Part shown: in pieces, positions 1 to 9,308 of the stretch | Layout: every line of letters starts with the position of its first letter | How positions within the stretch are numbered: the stretch's first letter is position 1 | From: an uncultured Clostridium sp. | Lineage (GTDB): Bacteria; Bacillota; Clostridia; Lachnospirales; Lachnospiraceae | DNA length: 64,000 bases | Direction of reading: 5' to 3' | NCBI GenBank assembly: GCA_934438135.1 | Contig: CAKSBP010000015.1 | Span: forward strand, 6,988 to 70,987 | Program-made: the position numbers and the translations under genes | Notes under the pieces: model-generated | Databases searched by the model: none | What the model saw: the letters and a program-made list of their open reading frames with translations, nothing else | What the model was told of the DNA's origin: nothing

Positions 1-2
1 AG

Positions 3-1025
3 AAGATAACCAAGAGCTTTTCGGTGAAAGTTAGCACAACGGGAGCAGCATCACCTGGCTATGCACCGGATGCACCGGAAGTATCACCAGTAATTTTGGA
101 TGTAACAGGAGCAGCTACTTCCGTAAAAGAAATCGAAGACGTGAAGGTACAGGTGGATATCAGTGGAGCGGATTCAGATATTACCAGAACGGTTGTACCT
201 CATGCTTACGATGAAAAGGGAAATGAAATTGATCGTTCGAAGCTGAAGTTTTCTTATGAAACAGTTACTGTAAAAATTCCGATGCTTCAGACAAAGGATG
301 TTCCGGTTGTGTTAAAGACTACAGGTGAACCAGCATTTGGCTATCAGTATATTGGGGCAAATTATCAGCCGCAGACCATTGAAGTCAAAGGAGAGGCTGA
401 TGCATTGTCAAAAATCGATAGTATTCCAATCAGTGTTGATGTAAATGGTCTAAAGGAGAATAAAGAATTTACAATCACTATTTCAGATATTCTTCATGAT
501 TATGATGTCAGTGCAGTAGAAAGTGATATCAGCACCGTTGTTATTTCGGTTACCATTGATAAAATGGAAGAAAAGGAAATTACATTTGGTTTTGATGCAA
601 TCTCTTTTGAAAATGTACCGGAAAATTATGACGTGCAGAATGTTGGAAATGGAAATGAGTATATGGTTAAACTGATGGGGAGAAAGAGTGAACTTGAGAA
701 GATTACAGTAAATTCCCTGGCACCGATGGTTGATGCCAGTAGTCTCACGACAGAGAAACAGACAGTAAAATTTCATTTTACACTGCCGGAAGGAGTAAAG
801 ATTGTTTCAGAAACCAGGGCGGTTGTCCGATTAGTTCATGGAGATAATGGACTGAATCCAGTGGTAAGTCCGACGCCTTCTGCCGACATTACAGTAAGTC
901 AGAGTCCGGAAGAATCTGCTGAACCTTCACCAGAAAATTCTGAATTACCACAGCCATCAGAGGATAATAATAATGAAGAGGATGATGGAACCCACGATGA
1001 GAGCAGTGAGGAGGATGGTGCATAA
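3..1025 (+). CDS. cdaR: CdaR-like YbbR-domain protein (5' end outside window)
   Basis: The reading frame is open from the first bases of the window, so the GTG at 24 is probably internal and the gene begins upstream. The visible part has at least three YbbR-like repeats of roughly 80-90 residues, each with an alternating hydrophobic beta pattern; the first visible repeat carries a GAASPGYAPD stretch. The C-terminus is a low-complexity tail rich in Pro, Glu, Ser, Asp and Asn, as in a disordered extracellular end. YbbR-domain proteins of Firmicutes (CdaR) are membrane-anchored, usually follow the diadenylate cyclase gene cdaA and modulate c-di-AMP synthesis. The membrane anchor and the cdaA neighbour would lie left of the window, so the CdaR name is inference; the YbbR family call is firmer. 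Confidence 0.75.
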   Translation, partial: KITKSFSVKVSTTGAASPGYAPDAPEVSPVILDVTGAATSVKEIEDVKVQVDISGADSDITRTVVPHAYDEKGNEIDRSKLKFSYETVTVKIPMLQTKDVPVVLKTTGEPAFGYQYIGANYQPQTIEVKGEADALSKIDSIPISVDVNGLKENKEFTITISDILHDYDVSAVESDISTVVISVTIDKMEEKEITFGFDAISFENVPENYDVQNVGNGNEYMVKLMGRKSELEKITVNSLAPMVDASSLTTEKQTVKFHFTLPEGVKIVSETRAVVRLVHGDNGLNPVVSPTPSADITVSQSPEESAEPSPENSELPQPSEDNNNEEDDGTHDESSEEDGA

Positions 1026-1068
1026 AATAATAGGAGTAAAAAGCATAGATTAATTAGGAGGTAATTGC

Positions 1069-1338
1069 ATGGTTAACGCAAAGGTAGTACTACGCAACCC
1101 GCTGGGGCTGCATTTGCGGCCAGCAGGTGTCTTGTGTACAGAGGCATTGAAGTACGCAAGTAATGTCCAGATAAAAAAGGGGAATGTTGTAACGAATGCC
1201 AAAAGTGTGCTGGGAGTTCTGGCAACAGGCATTCGTTGTGGTGATGAATTTGAAATTATCTGTACGGGAGAAGATGAAGAAGCTGCTCTTACAAAACTGA
1301 TTAGGCTGATAGAAGAAGGAATTGGGGAGAAAGTATGA
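1069..1338 (+). CDS. ptsH: HPr-family phosphocarrier protein
   Basis: This 89-residue protein has the usual HPr length. The active-site histidine is His15 in GLHLRPAG, the residue phosphorylated by enzyme I of the PTS. Ser46 in NAKSVLG is the position phosphorylated by HPr kinase in Firmicutes, where P-Ser-HPr is a corepressor of carbon catabolite repression. Both residues are present, so it could serve in sugar transport and regulation; no PTS enzyme I or EII gene is in view, and a regulatory HPr paralogue (Crh type) is argued against by the presence of His15. A good AGGAGG precedes the ATG by about eight bases. It lies 43 bp after the YbbR gene and may be cotranscribed with it. Confidence 0.9.
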   Translation: MVNAKVVLRNPLGLHLRPAGVLCTEALKYASNVQIKKGNVVTNAKSVLGVLATGIRCGDEFEIICTGEDEEAALTKLIRLIEEGIGEKV

Positions 1339-1360
1339 GAAACTACTGGTAAATTAAGGC

Positions 1361-1389
1361 TTGCGGAAAGTGGGGCCTGGTGATATAAT
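1361..1389 (+). promoter_or_regulatory. Putative promoter of leuA
   Basis: TTGCGG at 1361-1366 and TATAAT at 1384-1389 are separated by 17 bp. Transcription from here would give a leader of about 160 nt before leuA. I do not recognise a T-box or riboswitch in that leader. Confidence 0.5.
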
Positions 1390-1554
1390 GAAGTGCACAA
1401 CAGTTTAAAAAGGATAGTGATAGGAGCATGGGGCTAGGATTGATAGTAAGACGCTCTTTATAGTTAAAATGTACAGTGTGATTTATCGACTCCAGTACTA
1501 GATACTGACCAGCAGAGATACATTTCAATTATAATAATAGAAGGAGCGGTAAAA

Positions 1555-3222
1555 ATGATTAATTATAAAAGATATAAAAGGGTTCCTGTCGTAGATTTTC
1601 CAGAACGTCAGTGGCCGAATAATGAGATTCAGAAAGCACCTATCTGGTGCAGCGTTGATTTGAGAGATGGAAACCAAGCTTTGATTGAGCCAATGGTAGT
1701 AAATGAGAAGATTGAGTTCTTCAACCATCTTGTAAAACTTGGATTTAAGGAAATTGAAATCGGTTTTCCATCTGCATCCCAGATTGAATTTGATTTCTTA
1801 AGACAGTTAGTAGATAGAAATTTAATTCCAGATGATGTGAAAGTACAGGTTTTAACACAATGCAGGGAACACTTATTAAAGAGAACCTTTGAAGCAGTGG
1901 AAGGAATTAAAAATGTAATTGTTCATATATATAATTCTACTTCTACTCTACAGCGTGATGTAGTATTTAATATGAGCCGTGAAGAGATTAAACAGATTGC
2001 AGTTGATGGCACTTTAATGGTAAAAGAATTTGCAAAAGACTTTCCGGGAAATGTTACATTAGAGTATTCACCAGAGAGTTTTACTGGTACCGAGCTTGAT
2101 TATGCATTGGATGTCTGTGACACTGTAATCAGAACATGGGGCGGTACAAAGGAAAATCCAGTTATCATTAACCTTCCAGCAACTGTCGAAATGAACACAC
2201 CAAATGTGTATGCTGACCAAATTGAATGGATGTCTACACATTTTGAGAACCGTGAAGCGGTTATTTTAAGCGTGCATCCTCATAATGACCGTGGTACAGC
2301 AGTAGCAGCTGCAGAGCTTGCCTTACTTGCCGGCTGTGATCGTATCGAGGGAACTTTATTTGGGAATGGTGAGAGAACCGGTAATGTAGATCTTCTAAAC
2401 ATTGCTTATAACATGTTTTCACAGGGGATTGATCCGAAGTTAAACATTGAAAATGTAAATGAATCGATCGATATTTACGAGAGATGTAATAAGATACCAA
2501 TACATATCCGCCATCCATATGCTGGAAAGCTTGTATTTACTGCTTTTTCAGGCTCACATCAGGATGCAATCAACAAAGGCGTAAGAGCTATGCATGAGAG
2601 AAATCAGGATTATTGGGAAGTTCCATATCTTCCGATTGATCCATCTGATGTTGGAAGGGTTTATGAACCGATTGTCAGAATTAACAGTCAGTCAGGTAAG
2701 GGTGGAGTTGCGTTCGTAATGGAAACCTACTATGGATTTAAACTGCCAAAAGGAATGCATAAAGAATTCGCTGATGTAATTCAGGTGATTGCTGAAGAGC
2801 ATGGAGAAGTTGCACCAGAAACTATTATGGCAGAATTTAAAAAGAATTATCTGGATAAGAAGGAACCACTTCATTTTGTACGATGCAAGGTAGAAGACTT
2901 ATCTGATACAGATGATGATTTTGATACACAGATAACAGTTGTTTTCCGTAATCATGGGGAGGAACAATCATTTACTGCAACCGGTAATGGTCCAATTGAT
3001 GCCGTTCAGAGAGGGTTAAAAGAACAGCTTTCTATTGATATTAAAGTTCTTGACTATGATGAACATGCATTAAATTCAGGTTCTAACGCACAGGCAGCAG
3101 CATATATACATATGTTAGATAAAGATACAAAGAAAGCAACTTACGGTGTTGGTATCAGTTCTAACATAACAAGGGCTTCGATACGTGCTATATTCAGTGC
3201 CGTAAACAGAATCCGTGAATAG
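1555..3222 (+). CDS. leuA: 2-isopropylmalate synthase
   Basis: LeuA condenses acetyl-CoA with 2-oxoisovalerate, the first committed step of leucine synthesis. The 555-residue length and N-terminal layout fit the long type found in actinobacteria and yeast (LeuA type 2) rather than the shorter E. coli-like one. The HMGL-like TIM barrel shows the metal and catalytic motif around Arg37-Asp38 (VDLRDGNQA) and the metal-binding HPHND beginning at His241, followed by GNGERTGN. The C-terminal 110 or so residues match the LeuA regulatory domain that binds leucine, so feedback inhibition is expected. The start follows an AGAAGGAGCGG ribosome site. No other leu gene is adjacent, so it seems to be a single-gene unit ended by the hairpin at 3268. 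Confidence 0.95.
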   Translation: MINYKRYKRVPVVDFPERQWPNNEIQKAPIWCSVDLRDGNQALIEPMVVNEKIEFFNHLVKLGFKEIEIGFPSASQIEFDFLRQLVDRNLIPDDVKVQVLTQCREHLLKRTFEAVEGIKNVIVHIYNSTSTLQRDVVFNMSREEIKQIAVDGTLMVKEFAKDFPGNVTLEYSPESFTGTELDYALDVCDTVIRTWGGTKENPVIINLPATVEMNTPNVYADQIEWMSTHFENREAVILSVHPHNDRGTAVAAAELALLAGCDRIEGTLFGNGERTGNVDLLNIAYNMFSQGIDPKLNIENVNESIDIYERCNKIPIHIRHPYAGKLVFTAFSGSHQDAINKGVRAMHERNQDYWEVPYLPIDPSDVGRVYEPIVRINSQSGKGGVAFVMETYYGFKLPKGMHKEFADVIQVIAEEHGEVAPETIMAEFKKNYLDKKEPLHFVRCKVEDLSDTDDDFDTQITVVFRNHGEEQSFTATGNGPIDAVQRGLKEQLSIDIKVLDYDEHALNSGSNAQAAAYIHMLDKDTKKATYGVGISSNITRASIRAIFSAVNRIRE

Positions 3223-3267
3223 TAAATGAGATTGCCAGCGGAAAGCTGACAGTTCAGATAAAACAAA

Positions 3268-3293
3268 GAGTGGGATTTGTTAAAATCCCGCTC
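3268..3293 (+). terminator. Hairpin after leuA
   Basis: An 11-bp stem (GAGTGGGATTT with AAATCCCGCTC, one G-U pair) is followed by GTTTGTG rather than a clean T-run. It is a likely but weak intrinsic terminator. Confidence 0.55.
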
Positions 3294-3341
3294 GTTTGTG
3301 TATTATAAGAAAAGAATGGTTTGTAGAAAGGACATTGTCAG

Positions 3342-3734
3342 ATGAAAAAAGTAATTACCTATGGAACTTACGATTTGTTACATGTAGGACATATCAATTT
3401 ATTAAGAAGAGCGAAAGAGCTTGGAGATTATTTAATTGTTGTATTATCAACGGATGAGTTTAATGCATTAAAACATAAAACAGCATATCATTGCTATGAA
3501 GATCGTAAAATAATTTTAGAATCTATTAAATATGTAGATGAGGTAATTCCAGAATATAATTGGGAACAGAAAATTAAAGATGTTCAGGATAATAATGTTG
3601 ATATCTTTGTTATGGGCGATGACTGGAAAGGACAGTTCGACTTCTTAAAAGATTATTGTGAGGTTGTATATCTTCCTAGAACAGAAGGAATTTCAACTAC
3701 AAAAATCAAAAACGATTTACACATGGGTGTATAA
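3342..3734 (+). CDS. tagD: Glycerol-3-phosphate cytidylyltransferase
   Basis: TagD makes CDP-glycerol from CTP and sn-glycerol 3-phosphate, the activated donor for poly(glycerol phosphate) wall polymers. The 130-residue length is typical. The nucleotidyltransferase signature HVGH is at residues 14-17 and the second family motif RTEGISTT is at 113-120. A GAAAGGACA ribosome site precedes the ATG. The next gene starts 1 bp after its stop, and the two following transferase genes are the expected users of its product, so it looks like the head of an operon running to 6910. Confidence 0.95.
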   Translation: MKKVITYGTYDLLHVGHINLLRRAKELGDYLIVVLSTDEFNALKHKTAYHCYEDRKIILESIKYVDEVIPEYNWEQKIKDVQDNNVDIFVMGDDWKGQFDFLKDYCEVVYLPRTEGISTTKIKNDLHMGV

Positions 3735-3735
3735 T

Positions 3736-4587
3736 ATGAAAGAACTTTCCAATGAGTTGAAAAATAAAAAGCTTTTTCTGCTCGATATTGATGGGACTAT
3801 CAGCTTTGACAGTACGCTTTTTGAAGGCTCGATGGAGTTTTTCCATGAAGTGGAGAGACGTCAGAGAAACTGTGTATTCATTACGAATAATTCTACCAGA
3901 AGCATTTCTGGTTATGTGGAGAAGTTCACAAAAATGGGCGTGAAAGTGGATGAACGCAGTTTCCTGACATCTTCTTATGCTTCTGCTGTATATTTGAAGG
4001 AAAAGTACCAGCAGGAACTTTTATTTGCAGCAGGAACTCAGTCTTTTATTCAGGAATTAAGGGAGTTTGGACTTCGGGTAACAGAGGATAAGCGGAAACT
4101 TGAGATTAAGGCAGTTATAGTTGGATTTGATAATGAACTGACCTATCAGAAAGTTCAGGATGTATGTGAACTGCTAGAGACCCGAGATGTGGATTATATT
4201 GCAACAAATCCGGATCTGGCATGTCCGGTTGGCTTTGGATATGTGCCGGACTGCGGAGCAATTTGTCTGATGATTGAACAGGCGGCAAAGCGAAAGCCGC
4301 TTTTTATCGGAAAGCCAAATCCGTTGATGGTGGAAATGTCTATGAAACGTTTTGGATGTTCCAGAGAAGAAACGGTTGTAATTGGTGATCGTTTGTATAC
4401 GGATATTGCCAGTGGTAACCGTGCAGGAGTAGATACAGTTGTAGTATTTACTGGGGAAACGAAGAAAGAGGATTTGAAGGATACGGAATTTCCACCTTCT
4501 TATTACTGTGATAGTATTCTTGATATCTATCATGTTTTGACAGAGAAAGAAGAAACGACAAGGTGTAACTATGAAAAAATGGATTAA
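3736..4587 (+). CDS. HAD superfamily IIA hydrolase (NagD/AraL-like phosphatase)
   Basis: The protein is a haloacid dehalogenase-type phosphatase of subfamily IIA. Motif I is LLDIDGTI with Asp17 as likely nucleophile and Asp19 as acid/base; motif II is FITNNST; and the C-terminal GKPNP plus VIGDRLYTDI supply the lysine and metal-binding aspartates. I chose the ATG at 3736, one base after the tagD stop, because upstream in-frame codons lie inside tagD; translation is probably coupled. Members act on small phosphoesters such as p-nitrophenyl phosphate, nucleotides or glycerol phosphate. Its place between tagD and glycerophosphotransferases suggests a substrate linked to glycerol phosphate, but this is inference. 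Confidence 0.85.
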   Translation: MKELSNELKNKKLFLLDIDGTISFDSTLFEGSMEFFHEVERRQRNCVFITNNSTRSISGYVEKFTKMGVKVDERSFLTSSYASAVYLKEKYQQELLFAAGTQSFIQELREFGLRVTEDKRKLEIKAVIVGFDNELTYQKVQDVCELLETRDVDYIATNPDLACPVGFGYVPDCGAICLMIEQAAKRKPLFIGKPNPLMVEMSMKRFGCSREETVVIGDRLYTDIASGNRAGVDTVVVFTGETKKEDLKDTEFPPSYYCDSILDIYHVLTEKEETTRCNYEKMD

Positions 4588-5755
4588 AAAATTAGGAAAA
4601 ACAGCATTTCTTTTCCTATATAATATAGAAAGAACCTGTCTTCCTGTGAAAAAGAATGTGATTCTTTTTGAAAGTAATGTAGGAAGAAATTATACTGGAA
4701 ATCCGAAAGCGATTTATGAAGAAATGGTAAAGCAGGGACTGGATCAGAAATACCAGTGCATATTCAGCCTGGAAAATACGAATACACCAGTTCCAGGAGC
4801 TGCCAGAAAAGTAAAACGTCTAAGGCTTTCCTATTTTTATTATATGGCAGTTGCAAAAGTGTGGGTCAGTGATTCCAGGCTTCCCGAATTTATTGTAAAA
4901 CGAAAAGAAACCAAATACATTCAAACCTGGCATGGAACTCCGCTTAAAAAGCTGGCTTTGGATTTGGACAGCATCCATATGGATGGAGAATCCAGTCTGG
5001 AAGAGTATAAGTTCAAATTTAAAGAAAACAGTAGTACTTGGGATTATTTGATTTCTCAGAATAAATTCAGTAGTAATGTATTCCGGAGATGTTTTGCATT
5101 TAAGAAAGAAATGTTGGAAACTGGTTATCCAAGAAACGATGTGCTGTTTCAGAAAAACAATGAAGAAGATATACGGAAATTGAAAGAAAAGTTTCAGATT
5201 CCATTAAATAAGAAAGTACTTCTTTATGCACCAACCTGGCGGGATGATCAGTTTTATGGGGAAAATCAGTATAAGTTTACTAGTAATATAGACTATGATT
5301 TGATGGAGAAAGAACTGAGCCAGGAATATGTACTTTTAGTAAAGTGCCATTATCTTGTAAAGGATCGGATTGACTGGAGTAAGTATAAAGGTTTTATTTA
5401 TTCCTTTGGTTCCGAATGCGATATTGCAGAATTGTATCTGATTGCGGATCAGATGATAACAGATTATTCTTCCGTTATGTTTGACTATAGTCTGCTGAAG
5501 CGGCCGATGTTTTTCTTTGCGTATGATTTGGAATGCTACAAAGATGAGCTAAGAGGGTTTTATTTTGATTATCTTGGAGAGATTCCGGGACCGGTATCTC
5601 AGACTACAGAAGAATTAATCCGGGATATTTACCAGTATCAATCAAAAGACTATCAGGAGAAATATGATTTATTTACTGATAAATTTAATACGTTTGATGA
5701 TGGTAAAGCATCAAAGAGGATTGTGGAATGCATAGAAAAACTAGTACAATTATAA
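4571..5755 (+). CDS. CDP-glycerol:glycerophosphotransferase family protein (TagB/TagF-like) 1
   Basis: This 394-residue protein belongs to the family that transfers glycerol phosphate from CDP-glycerol to a lipid-linked acceptor (TagB, priming) or to a growing chain (TagF, polymerisation). Family motifs are visible: TWHGTPLKKL with His121, GYPRND, YAPTWRDD and the ITDYSS motif at 296-301. The N-terminus is basic with a hydrophobic patch, fitting peripheral association with the inner membrane face. It overlaps the phosphatase gene by 17 bp. Sequence alone does not separate primase from polymerase; the presence of a second, similar gene directly downstream suggests divided roles. Confidence 0.9.
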   Translation: MKKWIKKLGKTAFLFLYNIERTCLPVKKNVILFESNVGRNYTGNPKAIYEEMVKQGLDQKYQCIFSLENTNTPVPGAARKVKRLRLSYFYYMAVAKVWVSDSRLPEFIVKRKETKYIQTWHGTPLKKLALDLDSIHMDGESSLEEYKFKFKENSSTWDYLISQNKFSSNVFRRCFAFKKEMLETGYPRNDVLFQKNNEEDIRKLKEKFQIPLNKKVLLYAPTWRDDQFYGENQYKFTSNIDYDLMEKELSQEYVLLVKCHYLVKDRIDWSKYKGFIYSFGSECDIAELYLIADQMITDYSSVMFDYSLLKRPMFFFAYDLECYKDELRGFYFDYLGEIPGPVSQTTEELIRDIYQYQSKDYQEKYDLFTDKFNTFDDGKASKRIVECIEKLVQL

Positions 5756-5785
5756 TCTGGCAGGAAATAAAGGAAGGGTTTCATT

Positions 5786-6910
5786 ATGAAGAAAATAGGA
5801 TATCTTATTTTTGCCGTATTCTTTTCTTTCTTTCGTCTATTCCCACGAAAGAAGAATAAGGTTTTTTGTATTATGACTCATGATGGCAGTGATGGAAGCA
5901 GTGTGGGAGTAGTGGTACAGGCATTAAAACAGCGGAATGAAAAATATGAATTTCATTATCTGAAGAAGGCAGAGCGAGAATCGGTGAAGCAGCATAAGCT
6001 GACTCAGTTTTTGTCCTTCTTTTTGGTAAAGCCTTATCATTTGGCAACATCTTCTGTTGTAATGTTAGATAATGTGTTTTTACCGATGGCATATTTAAAA
6101 TTCGCAAAAGATGTAAAAGTGGTACAGTTATGGCATGGAACCGGCACTATTAAAAAATTTGGACAGGATGTAAATACTGGTGAACTGAAAGAACTGGAGA
6201 AGAGGGCGAATAGTACAATTACACATTTAGTGGTGAATTCGGAATATACGAAAGAACAGTACAGCCATGCATTTGGCTTGGAAAAGAGCAGAATTTTCTC
6301 ATGGGGACTTCCGAGAACGGATGAAATGTTTTCAGAGGAGATTACAAAGAAAAAGACAGAGCACTTTTATCAGAAATTTCCTGAATTAAAGGATAAAAAG
6401 CTGGTTTTATATGCACCTACATTCCGTGATGATGAGGTAAATGAACCAAAATTGTGTCTGGATTTAGAAAAGCTTATGAAAGAAACCGATTCCAACACGG
6501 TTTATTTGTTAAAACTTCATCCATTCGTAGCAGCAAACTTTAATATAGAAGGAATTTCTTCAGAACGAGTAAAGAATGTATCTTTTTATCAGGATATTAA
6601 TACATTATTAATGGTGTCTGATGTGCTGATTACAGATTATTCCTCAATTATCTTTGAATATTGTGTGTTAGAAAAACCAATGATTTTCTATGCCTATGAT
6701 TTAGAAAAGTTCAGTAAACAAGGAAGAGGTTTTTATGAACCGTATAAAGAATATGTACCAGGTCCAATTGCTAGGACAACAGAAGATATTATACAGATAT
6801 TGAATAAAAATTCTTATGATTTTGAAAGAATTGTTTTATTTAAGAAAAAAAGCTATCAGTACCTGGATGGACAGGCAATTAATAGATTAATCAAGAATAT
6901 TTTTGAATAA
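5786..6910 (+). CDS. CDP-glycerol:glycerophosphotransferase family protein (TagB/TagF-like) 2
   Basis: A 374-residue paralogue of the preceding gene, 30 bp downstream. It has LWHGTGTIKKFG with His117, LPRTDEM, YAPTFRDDE and ITDYSS beginning at Ile282. The PLKK found after the His motif in the neighbour is replaced by TIKK, and the central parts differ widely, so this is not a recent duplication. The expected activity is transfer of glycerol phosphate from CDP-glycerol onto a wall-polymer acceptor at the cytoplasmic membrane. It ends the first wall-polymer block. Confidence 0.9.
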   Translation: MKKIGYLIFAVFFSFFRLFPRKKNKVFCIMTHDGSDGSSVGVVVQALKQRNEKYEFHYLKKAERESVKQHKLTQFLSFFLVKPYHLATSSVVMLDNVFLPMAYLKFAKDVKVVQLWHGTGTIKKFGQDVNTGELKELEKRANSTITHLVVNSEYTKEQYSHAFGLEKSRIFSWGLPRTDEMFSEEITKKKTEHFYQKFPELKDKKLVLYAPTFRDDEVNEPKLCLDLEKLMKETDSNTVYLLKLHPFVAANFNIEGISSERVKNVSFYQDINTLLMVSDVLITDYSSIIFEYCVLEKPMIFYAYDLEKFSKQGRGFYEPYKEYVPGPIARTTEDIIQILNKNSYDFERIVLFKKKSYQYLDGQAINRLIKNIFE

Positions 6911-7299
6911 CCATACAAAGTATAGAAGAAACATGCTAAAACAAGAAATGTATGGAAAGAACATTAAAAATATACAAAAAAATTTATGCGGAAAGATGCA
7001 GAACAAATATAAAATGTGTCTTTCCCTTTGCTTTATTGTCGAAAATACTCACAATAAGACAATCACTTTTTTGTCTAACATATGGAAAAATTTCGAGAGA
7101 AATGTTACAATATACTCGCATTAATTAAGAAGGGGGAATTAATTAATGTTACATAGACAACTTGAATAGATACTAGATGTGAGAGGAACTAATGTAAGAT
7201 AAGAAGAAAAGTTACTAATGAGAATAATAAGGTGGTTAATATGACAATCACAAGGTGTTATAACATATTACAACACCTTGAAAGTATCATCAAAAATAC
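6911..7299. other. Gene-poor intergenic region between convergent units
   Basis: This A-rich stretch holds no gene I can support. ATTGTC at 7035-7040 pairs with GACAAT at 7058-7063 and is followed by six T at 7067-7072, a possible weak terminator of the tag operon. A stronger palindrome lies at 7251-7280. Two short frames with ribosome-site-like starts (7145 and 7241) are too short to judge. Confidence 0.5.
7251..7280. terminator. Hairpin at the 3' end of typA
   Basis: CAAGGTGTT at 7251-7259 pairs perfectly with AACACCTTG at 7272-7280. It stands 20 bp past the typA stop on the minus strand. Neither side has a clear T-run, so terminator function is inferred from position. Confidence 0.45.
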
Positions 7300-9132
7300 T
7301 TATTTGCCATTTCGTTTTGAACGATAACGTTCTGTACTATCTAAGATTTTCTTTCGTATTCTTAAAGAAACAGGAGTTACCTCAAGTAATTCATCTGTAT
7401 CAATATATTCCAGAGCCTGTTCCAAACTTAATATTCTAGGTGTAGTTAGACGAAGGGATTCATCCGCACTGGAAGAACGTGTGTTAGTTAACTGTTTACG
7501 TTTGCAGACATTAACTTCAATATCTTCTGGTTTAGCACTTTGTCCAATAATCATACCACTGTAGACTTTTTCACCAGGTCCGATAAATAATGTACCTCGT
7601 TCCTGTGCATTGAATAGTCCGTAAGTAATGGATTCACCTGTTTCAAAAGCAATAAGGGAACCTGTTTTACGATACTGGATTTCACCTTTATAAGGACCGT
7701 AGCTATCGAAGACAGTATTGATAATACCATTACCTTTTGTATCTGTCATGAATTCATTACGATATCCGATAAGTCCTCTGGAAGGAATTAAAAATTCAAG
7801 TCTTTGGTAACCGCCATTTGCATGGGACATATTCTGAAGTTCACCTTTACGCTGACTTAATTTATCAATGACAGTACCGGAGTATTCTTCAGGAACATCG
7901 ATAAATGCACGTTCCATAGGTTCGAGTTTTCTGCCTCTTTCATCTTCTTTAAAAATAACTTCAGCTTTTGATACGGCAAACTCATAGCCTTCACGACGCA
8001 TGTTTTCGATTAATACGGATAAGTGTAATTCACCACGTCCGGAAACCTTATAACTTTCTGTAGTTGCGGTTTCTTCGACACGAAGAGAAACATCAGTATT
8101 AAGTTCTCTAAACAATCTTTCACGTAAATGTCTTGATGTTACGAATTTTCCTTCACGGCCTGCTAATGGACTATCATTTACCATGAAAGTCATAGAAAGC
8201 GTTGGCTCAGAAATTTTCTGGAATGTGATAGGAACCGGGTTTTCAGGGGAACAGATTGTGTCACCGATATGCAGGTCACTAATACCTGAGATAGCGACGA
8301 GAGAACCCATAGAAGCTTCATTTACTTCTACTTTTTTTAATCCGTCAAATTCATAAAGTTTGCTGATACGCACTTTATTAAATTTATCAGGGTCATGGTG
8401 GTTTACAATTACGACATCTTGGTTGACTTTAAGAGTACCATTGTCGATTTTACCGATACCGATACGACCGACATACTCATTATAATCAATGGTACTGATT
8501 AATACCTGGGTAGCAGCATCCGGATCACCTGTTGGAGCAGGGATATAATCGATAATCTTTTCAAATAAAGGTTTCATATCAATTGGCTTGTCATTTAAGT
8601 CAGCTAATGCATATCCTGCTTTTGCAGAAGCAAAAACAAATGGACAGTCAAGCTGCTCGTCTGATGCATCGAGATCTAAAAAGAGTTCTAGTACATCATC
8701 AATAACTTCAGCAGGACGAGCTTCTGGGCGATCGATTTTATTAATACAAACGATTACCGGAAGATTAAGAGCAAGGGCTTTCTGAAGAACAAATTTTGTT
8801 TGTGGCATTGGGCCTTCAAAGGCATCCACGACTAAAATAACCCCATTTACCATCTTCAGAACACGTTCTACTTCACCACCGAAATCGGCATGTCCAGGGG
8901 TATCAATAATGTTGATTTTTATATCATGGTACTGTACAGCAGTATTTTTAGAAAGAATCGTTATTCCACGTTCTCGCTCAATGTCATTAGAGTCCATGAC
9001 ACGTTCCTGAACTGCCTGGTTGGAACGGAAAACACCGCTCTGCTTGAGCAATTCATCCACGAGTGTTGTTTTACCATGGTCTACGTGGGCAATAATTGCT
9101 ATATTTCTTACATCTTTTCTTGTAGTTATCAT
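7300..9132 (-). CDS. typA: Translational GTPase TypA/BipA
   Basis: TypA is a ribosome-associated GTPase of the EF-G/LepA class that assists ribosome assembly and growth under stress or cold. The 610-residue length is standard. G1 is AHVDHGKTT at residues 15-23, the switch I region has RERGITILSKNTA, G3 is DTPGHADFGG and G4 is NKIDRP. After domain II comes the TypA-type C-terminal region without the EF-G domain IV. The start follows a minus-strand GGAGGTCGCT ribosome site. It is a single gene convergent with the tag operon and divergent from the SSB-like gene. Confidence 0.97.
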   Translation of the reverse strand: MITTRKDVRNIAIIAHVDHGKTTLVDELLKQSGVFRSNQAVQERVMDSNDIERERGITILSKNTAVQYHDIKINIIDTPGHADFGGEVERVLKMVNGVILVVDAFEGPMPQTKFVLQKALALNLPVIVCINKIDRPEARPAEVIDDVLELFLDLDASDEQLDCPFVFASAKAGYALADLNDKPIDMKPLFEKIIDYIPAPTGDPDAATQVLISTIDYNEYVGRIGIGKIDNGTLKVNQDVVIVNHHDPDKFNKVRISKLYEFDGLKKVEVNEASMGSLVAISGISDLHIGDTICSPENPVPITFQKISEPTLSMTFMVNDSPLAGREGKFVTSRHLRERLFRELNTDVSLRVEETATTESYKVSGRGELHLSVLIENMRREGYEFAVSKAEVIFKEDERGRKLEPMERAFIDVPEEYSGTVIDKLSQRKGELQNMSHANGGYQRLEFLIPSRGLIGYRNEFMTDTKGNGIINTVFDSYGPYKGEIQYRKTGSLIAFETGESITYGLFNAQERGTLFIGPGEKVYSGMIIGQSAKPEDIEVNVCKRKQLTNTRSSSADESLRLTTPRILSLEQALEYIDTDELLEVTPVSLRIRKKILDSTERYRSKRNGK

Positions 9133-9308
9133 AGCGACCTCCTTGTGATTACAAGTGTAAGCTTATTAACTTAAACATTGTATCACATACGAAAAAATTT
9201 ACAAGAGTTTTGTTCTAAAAAGGAGTTAGTGTGCATATATATAATAATGAAAATTATTAAAATACAATTTAGCTTGGCTAAACAGAAAAAGAGAGGAGTT
9301 ATACAATA

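Noticed and set aside
6903..7124. 73-residue Lys/Asn/Ile-rich frame
   Set aside because: It begins inside the upstream gene, lacks a ribosome site and has a composition expected of A-rich noncoding DNA.
7241..7327. 28-codon frame with AAGGTGG ribosome-like site
   Set aside because: It runs into the antisense strand of typA through a palindrome; too short to judge and no family.
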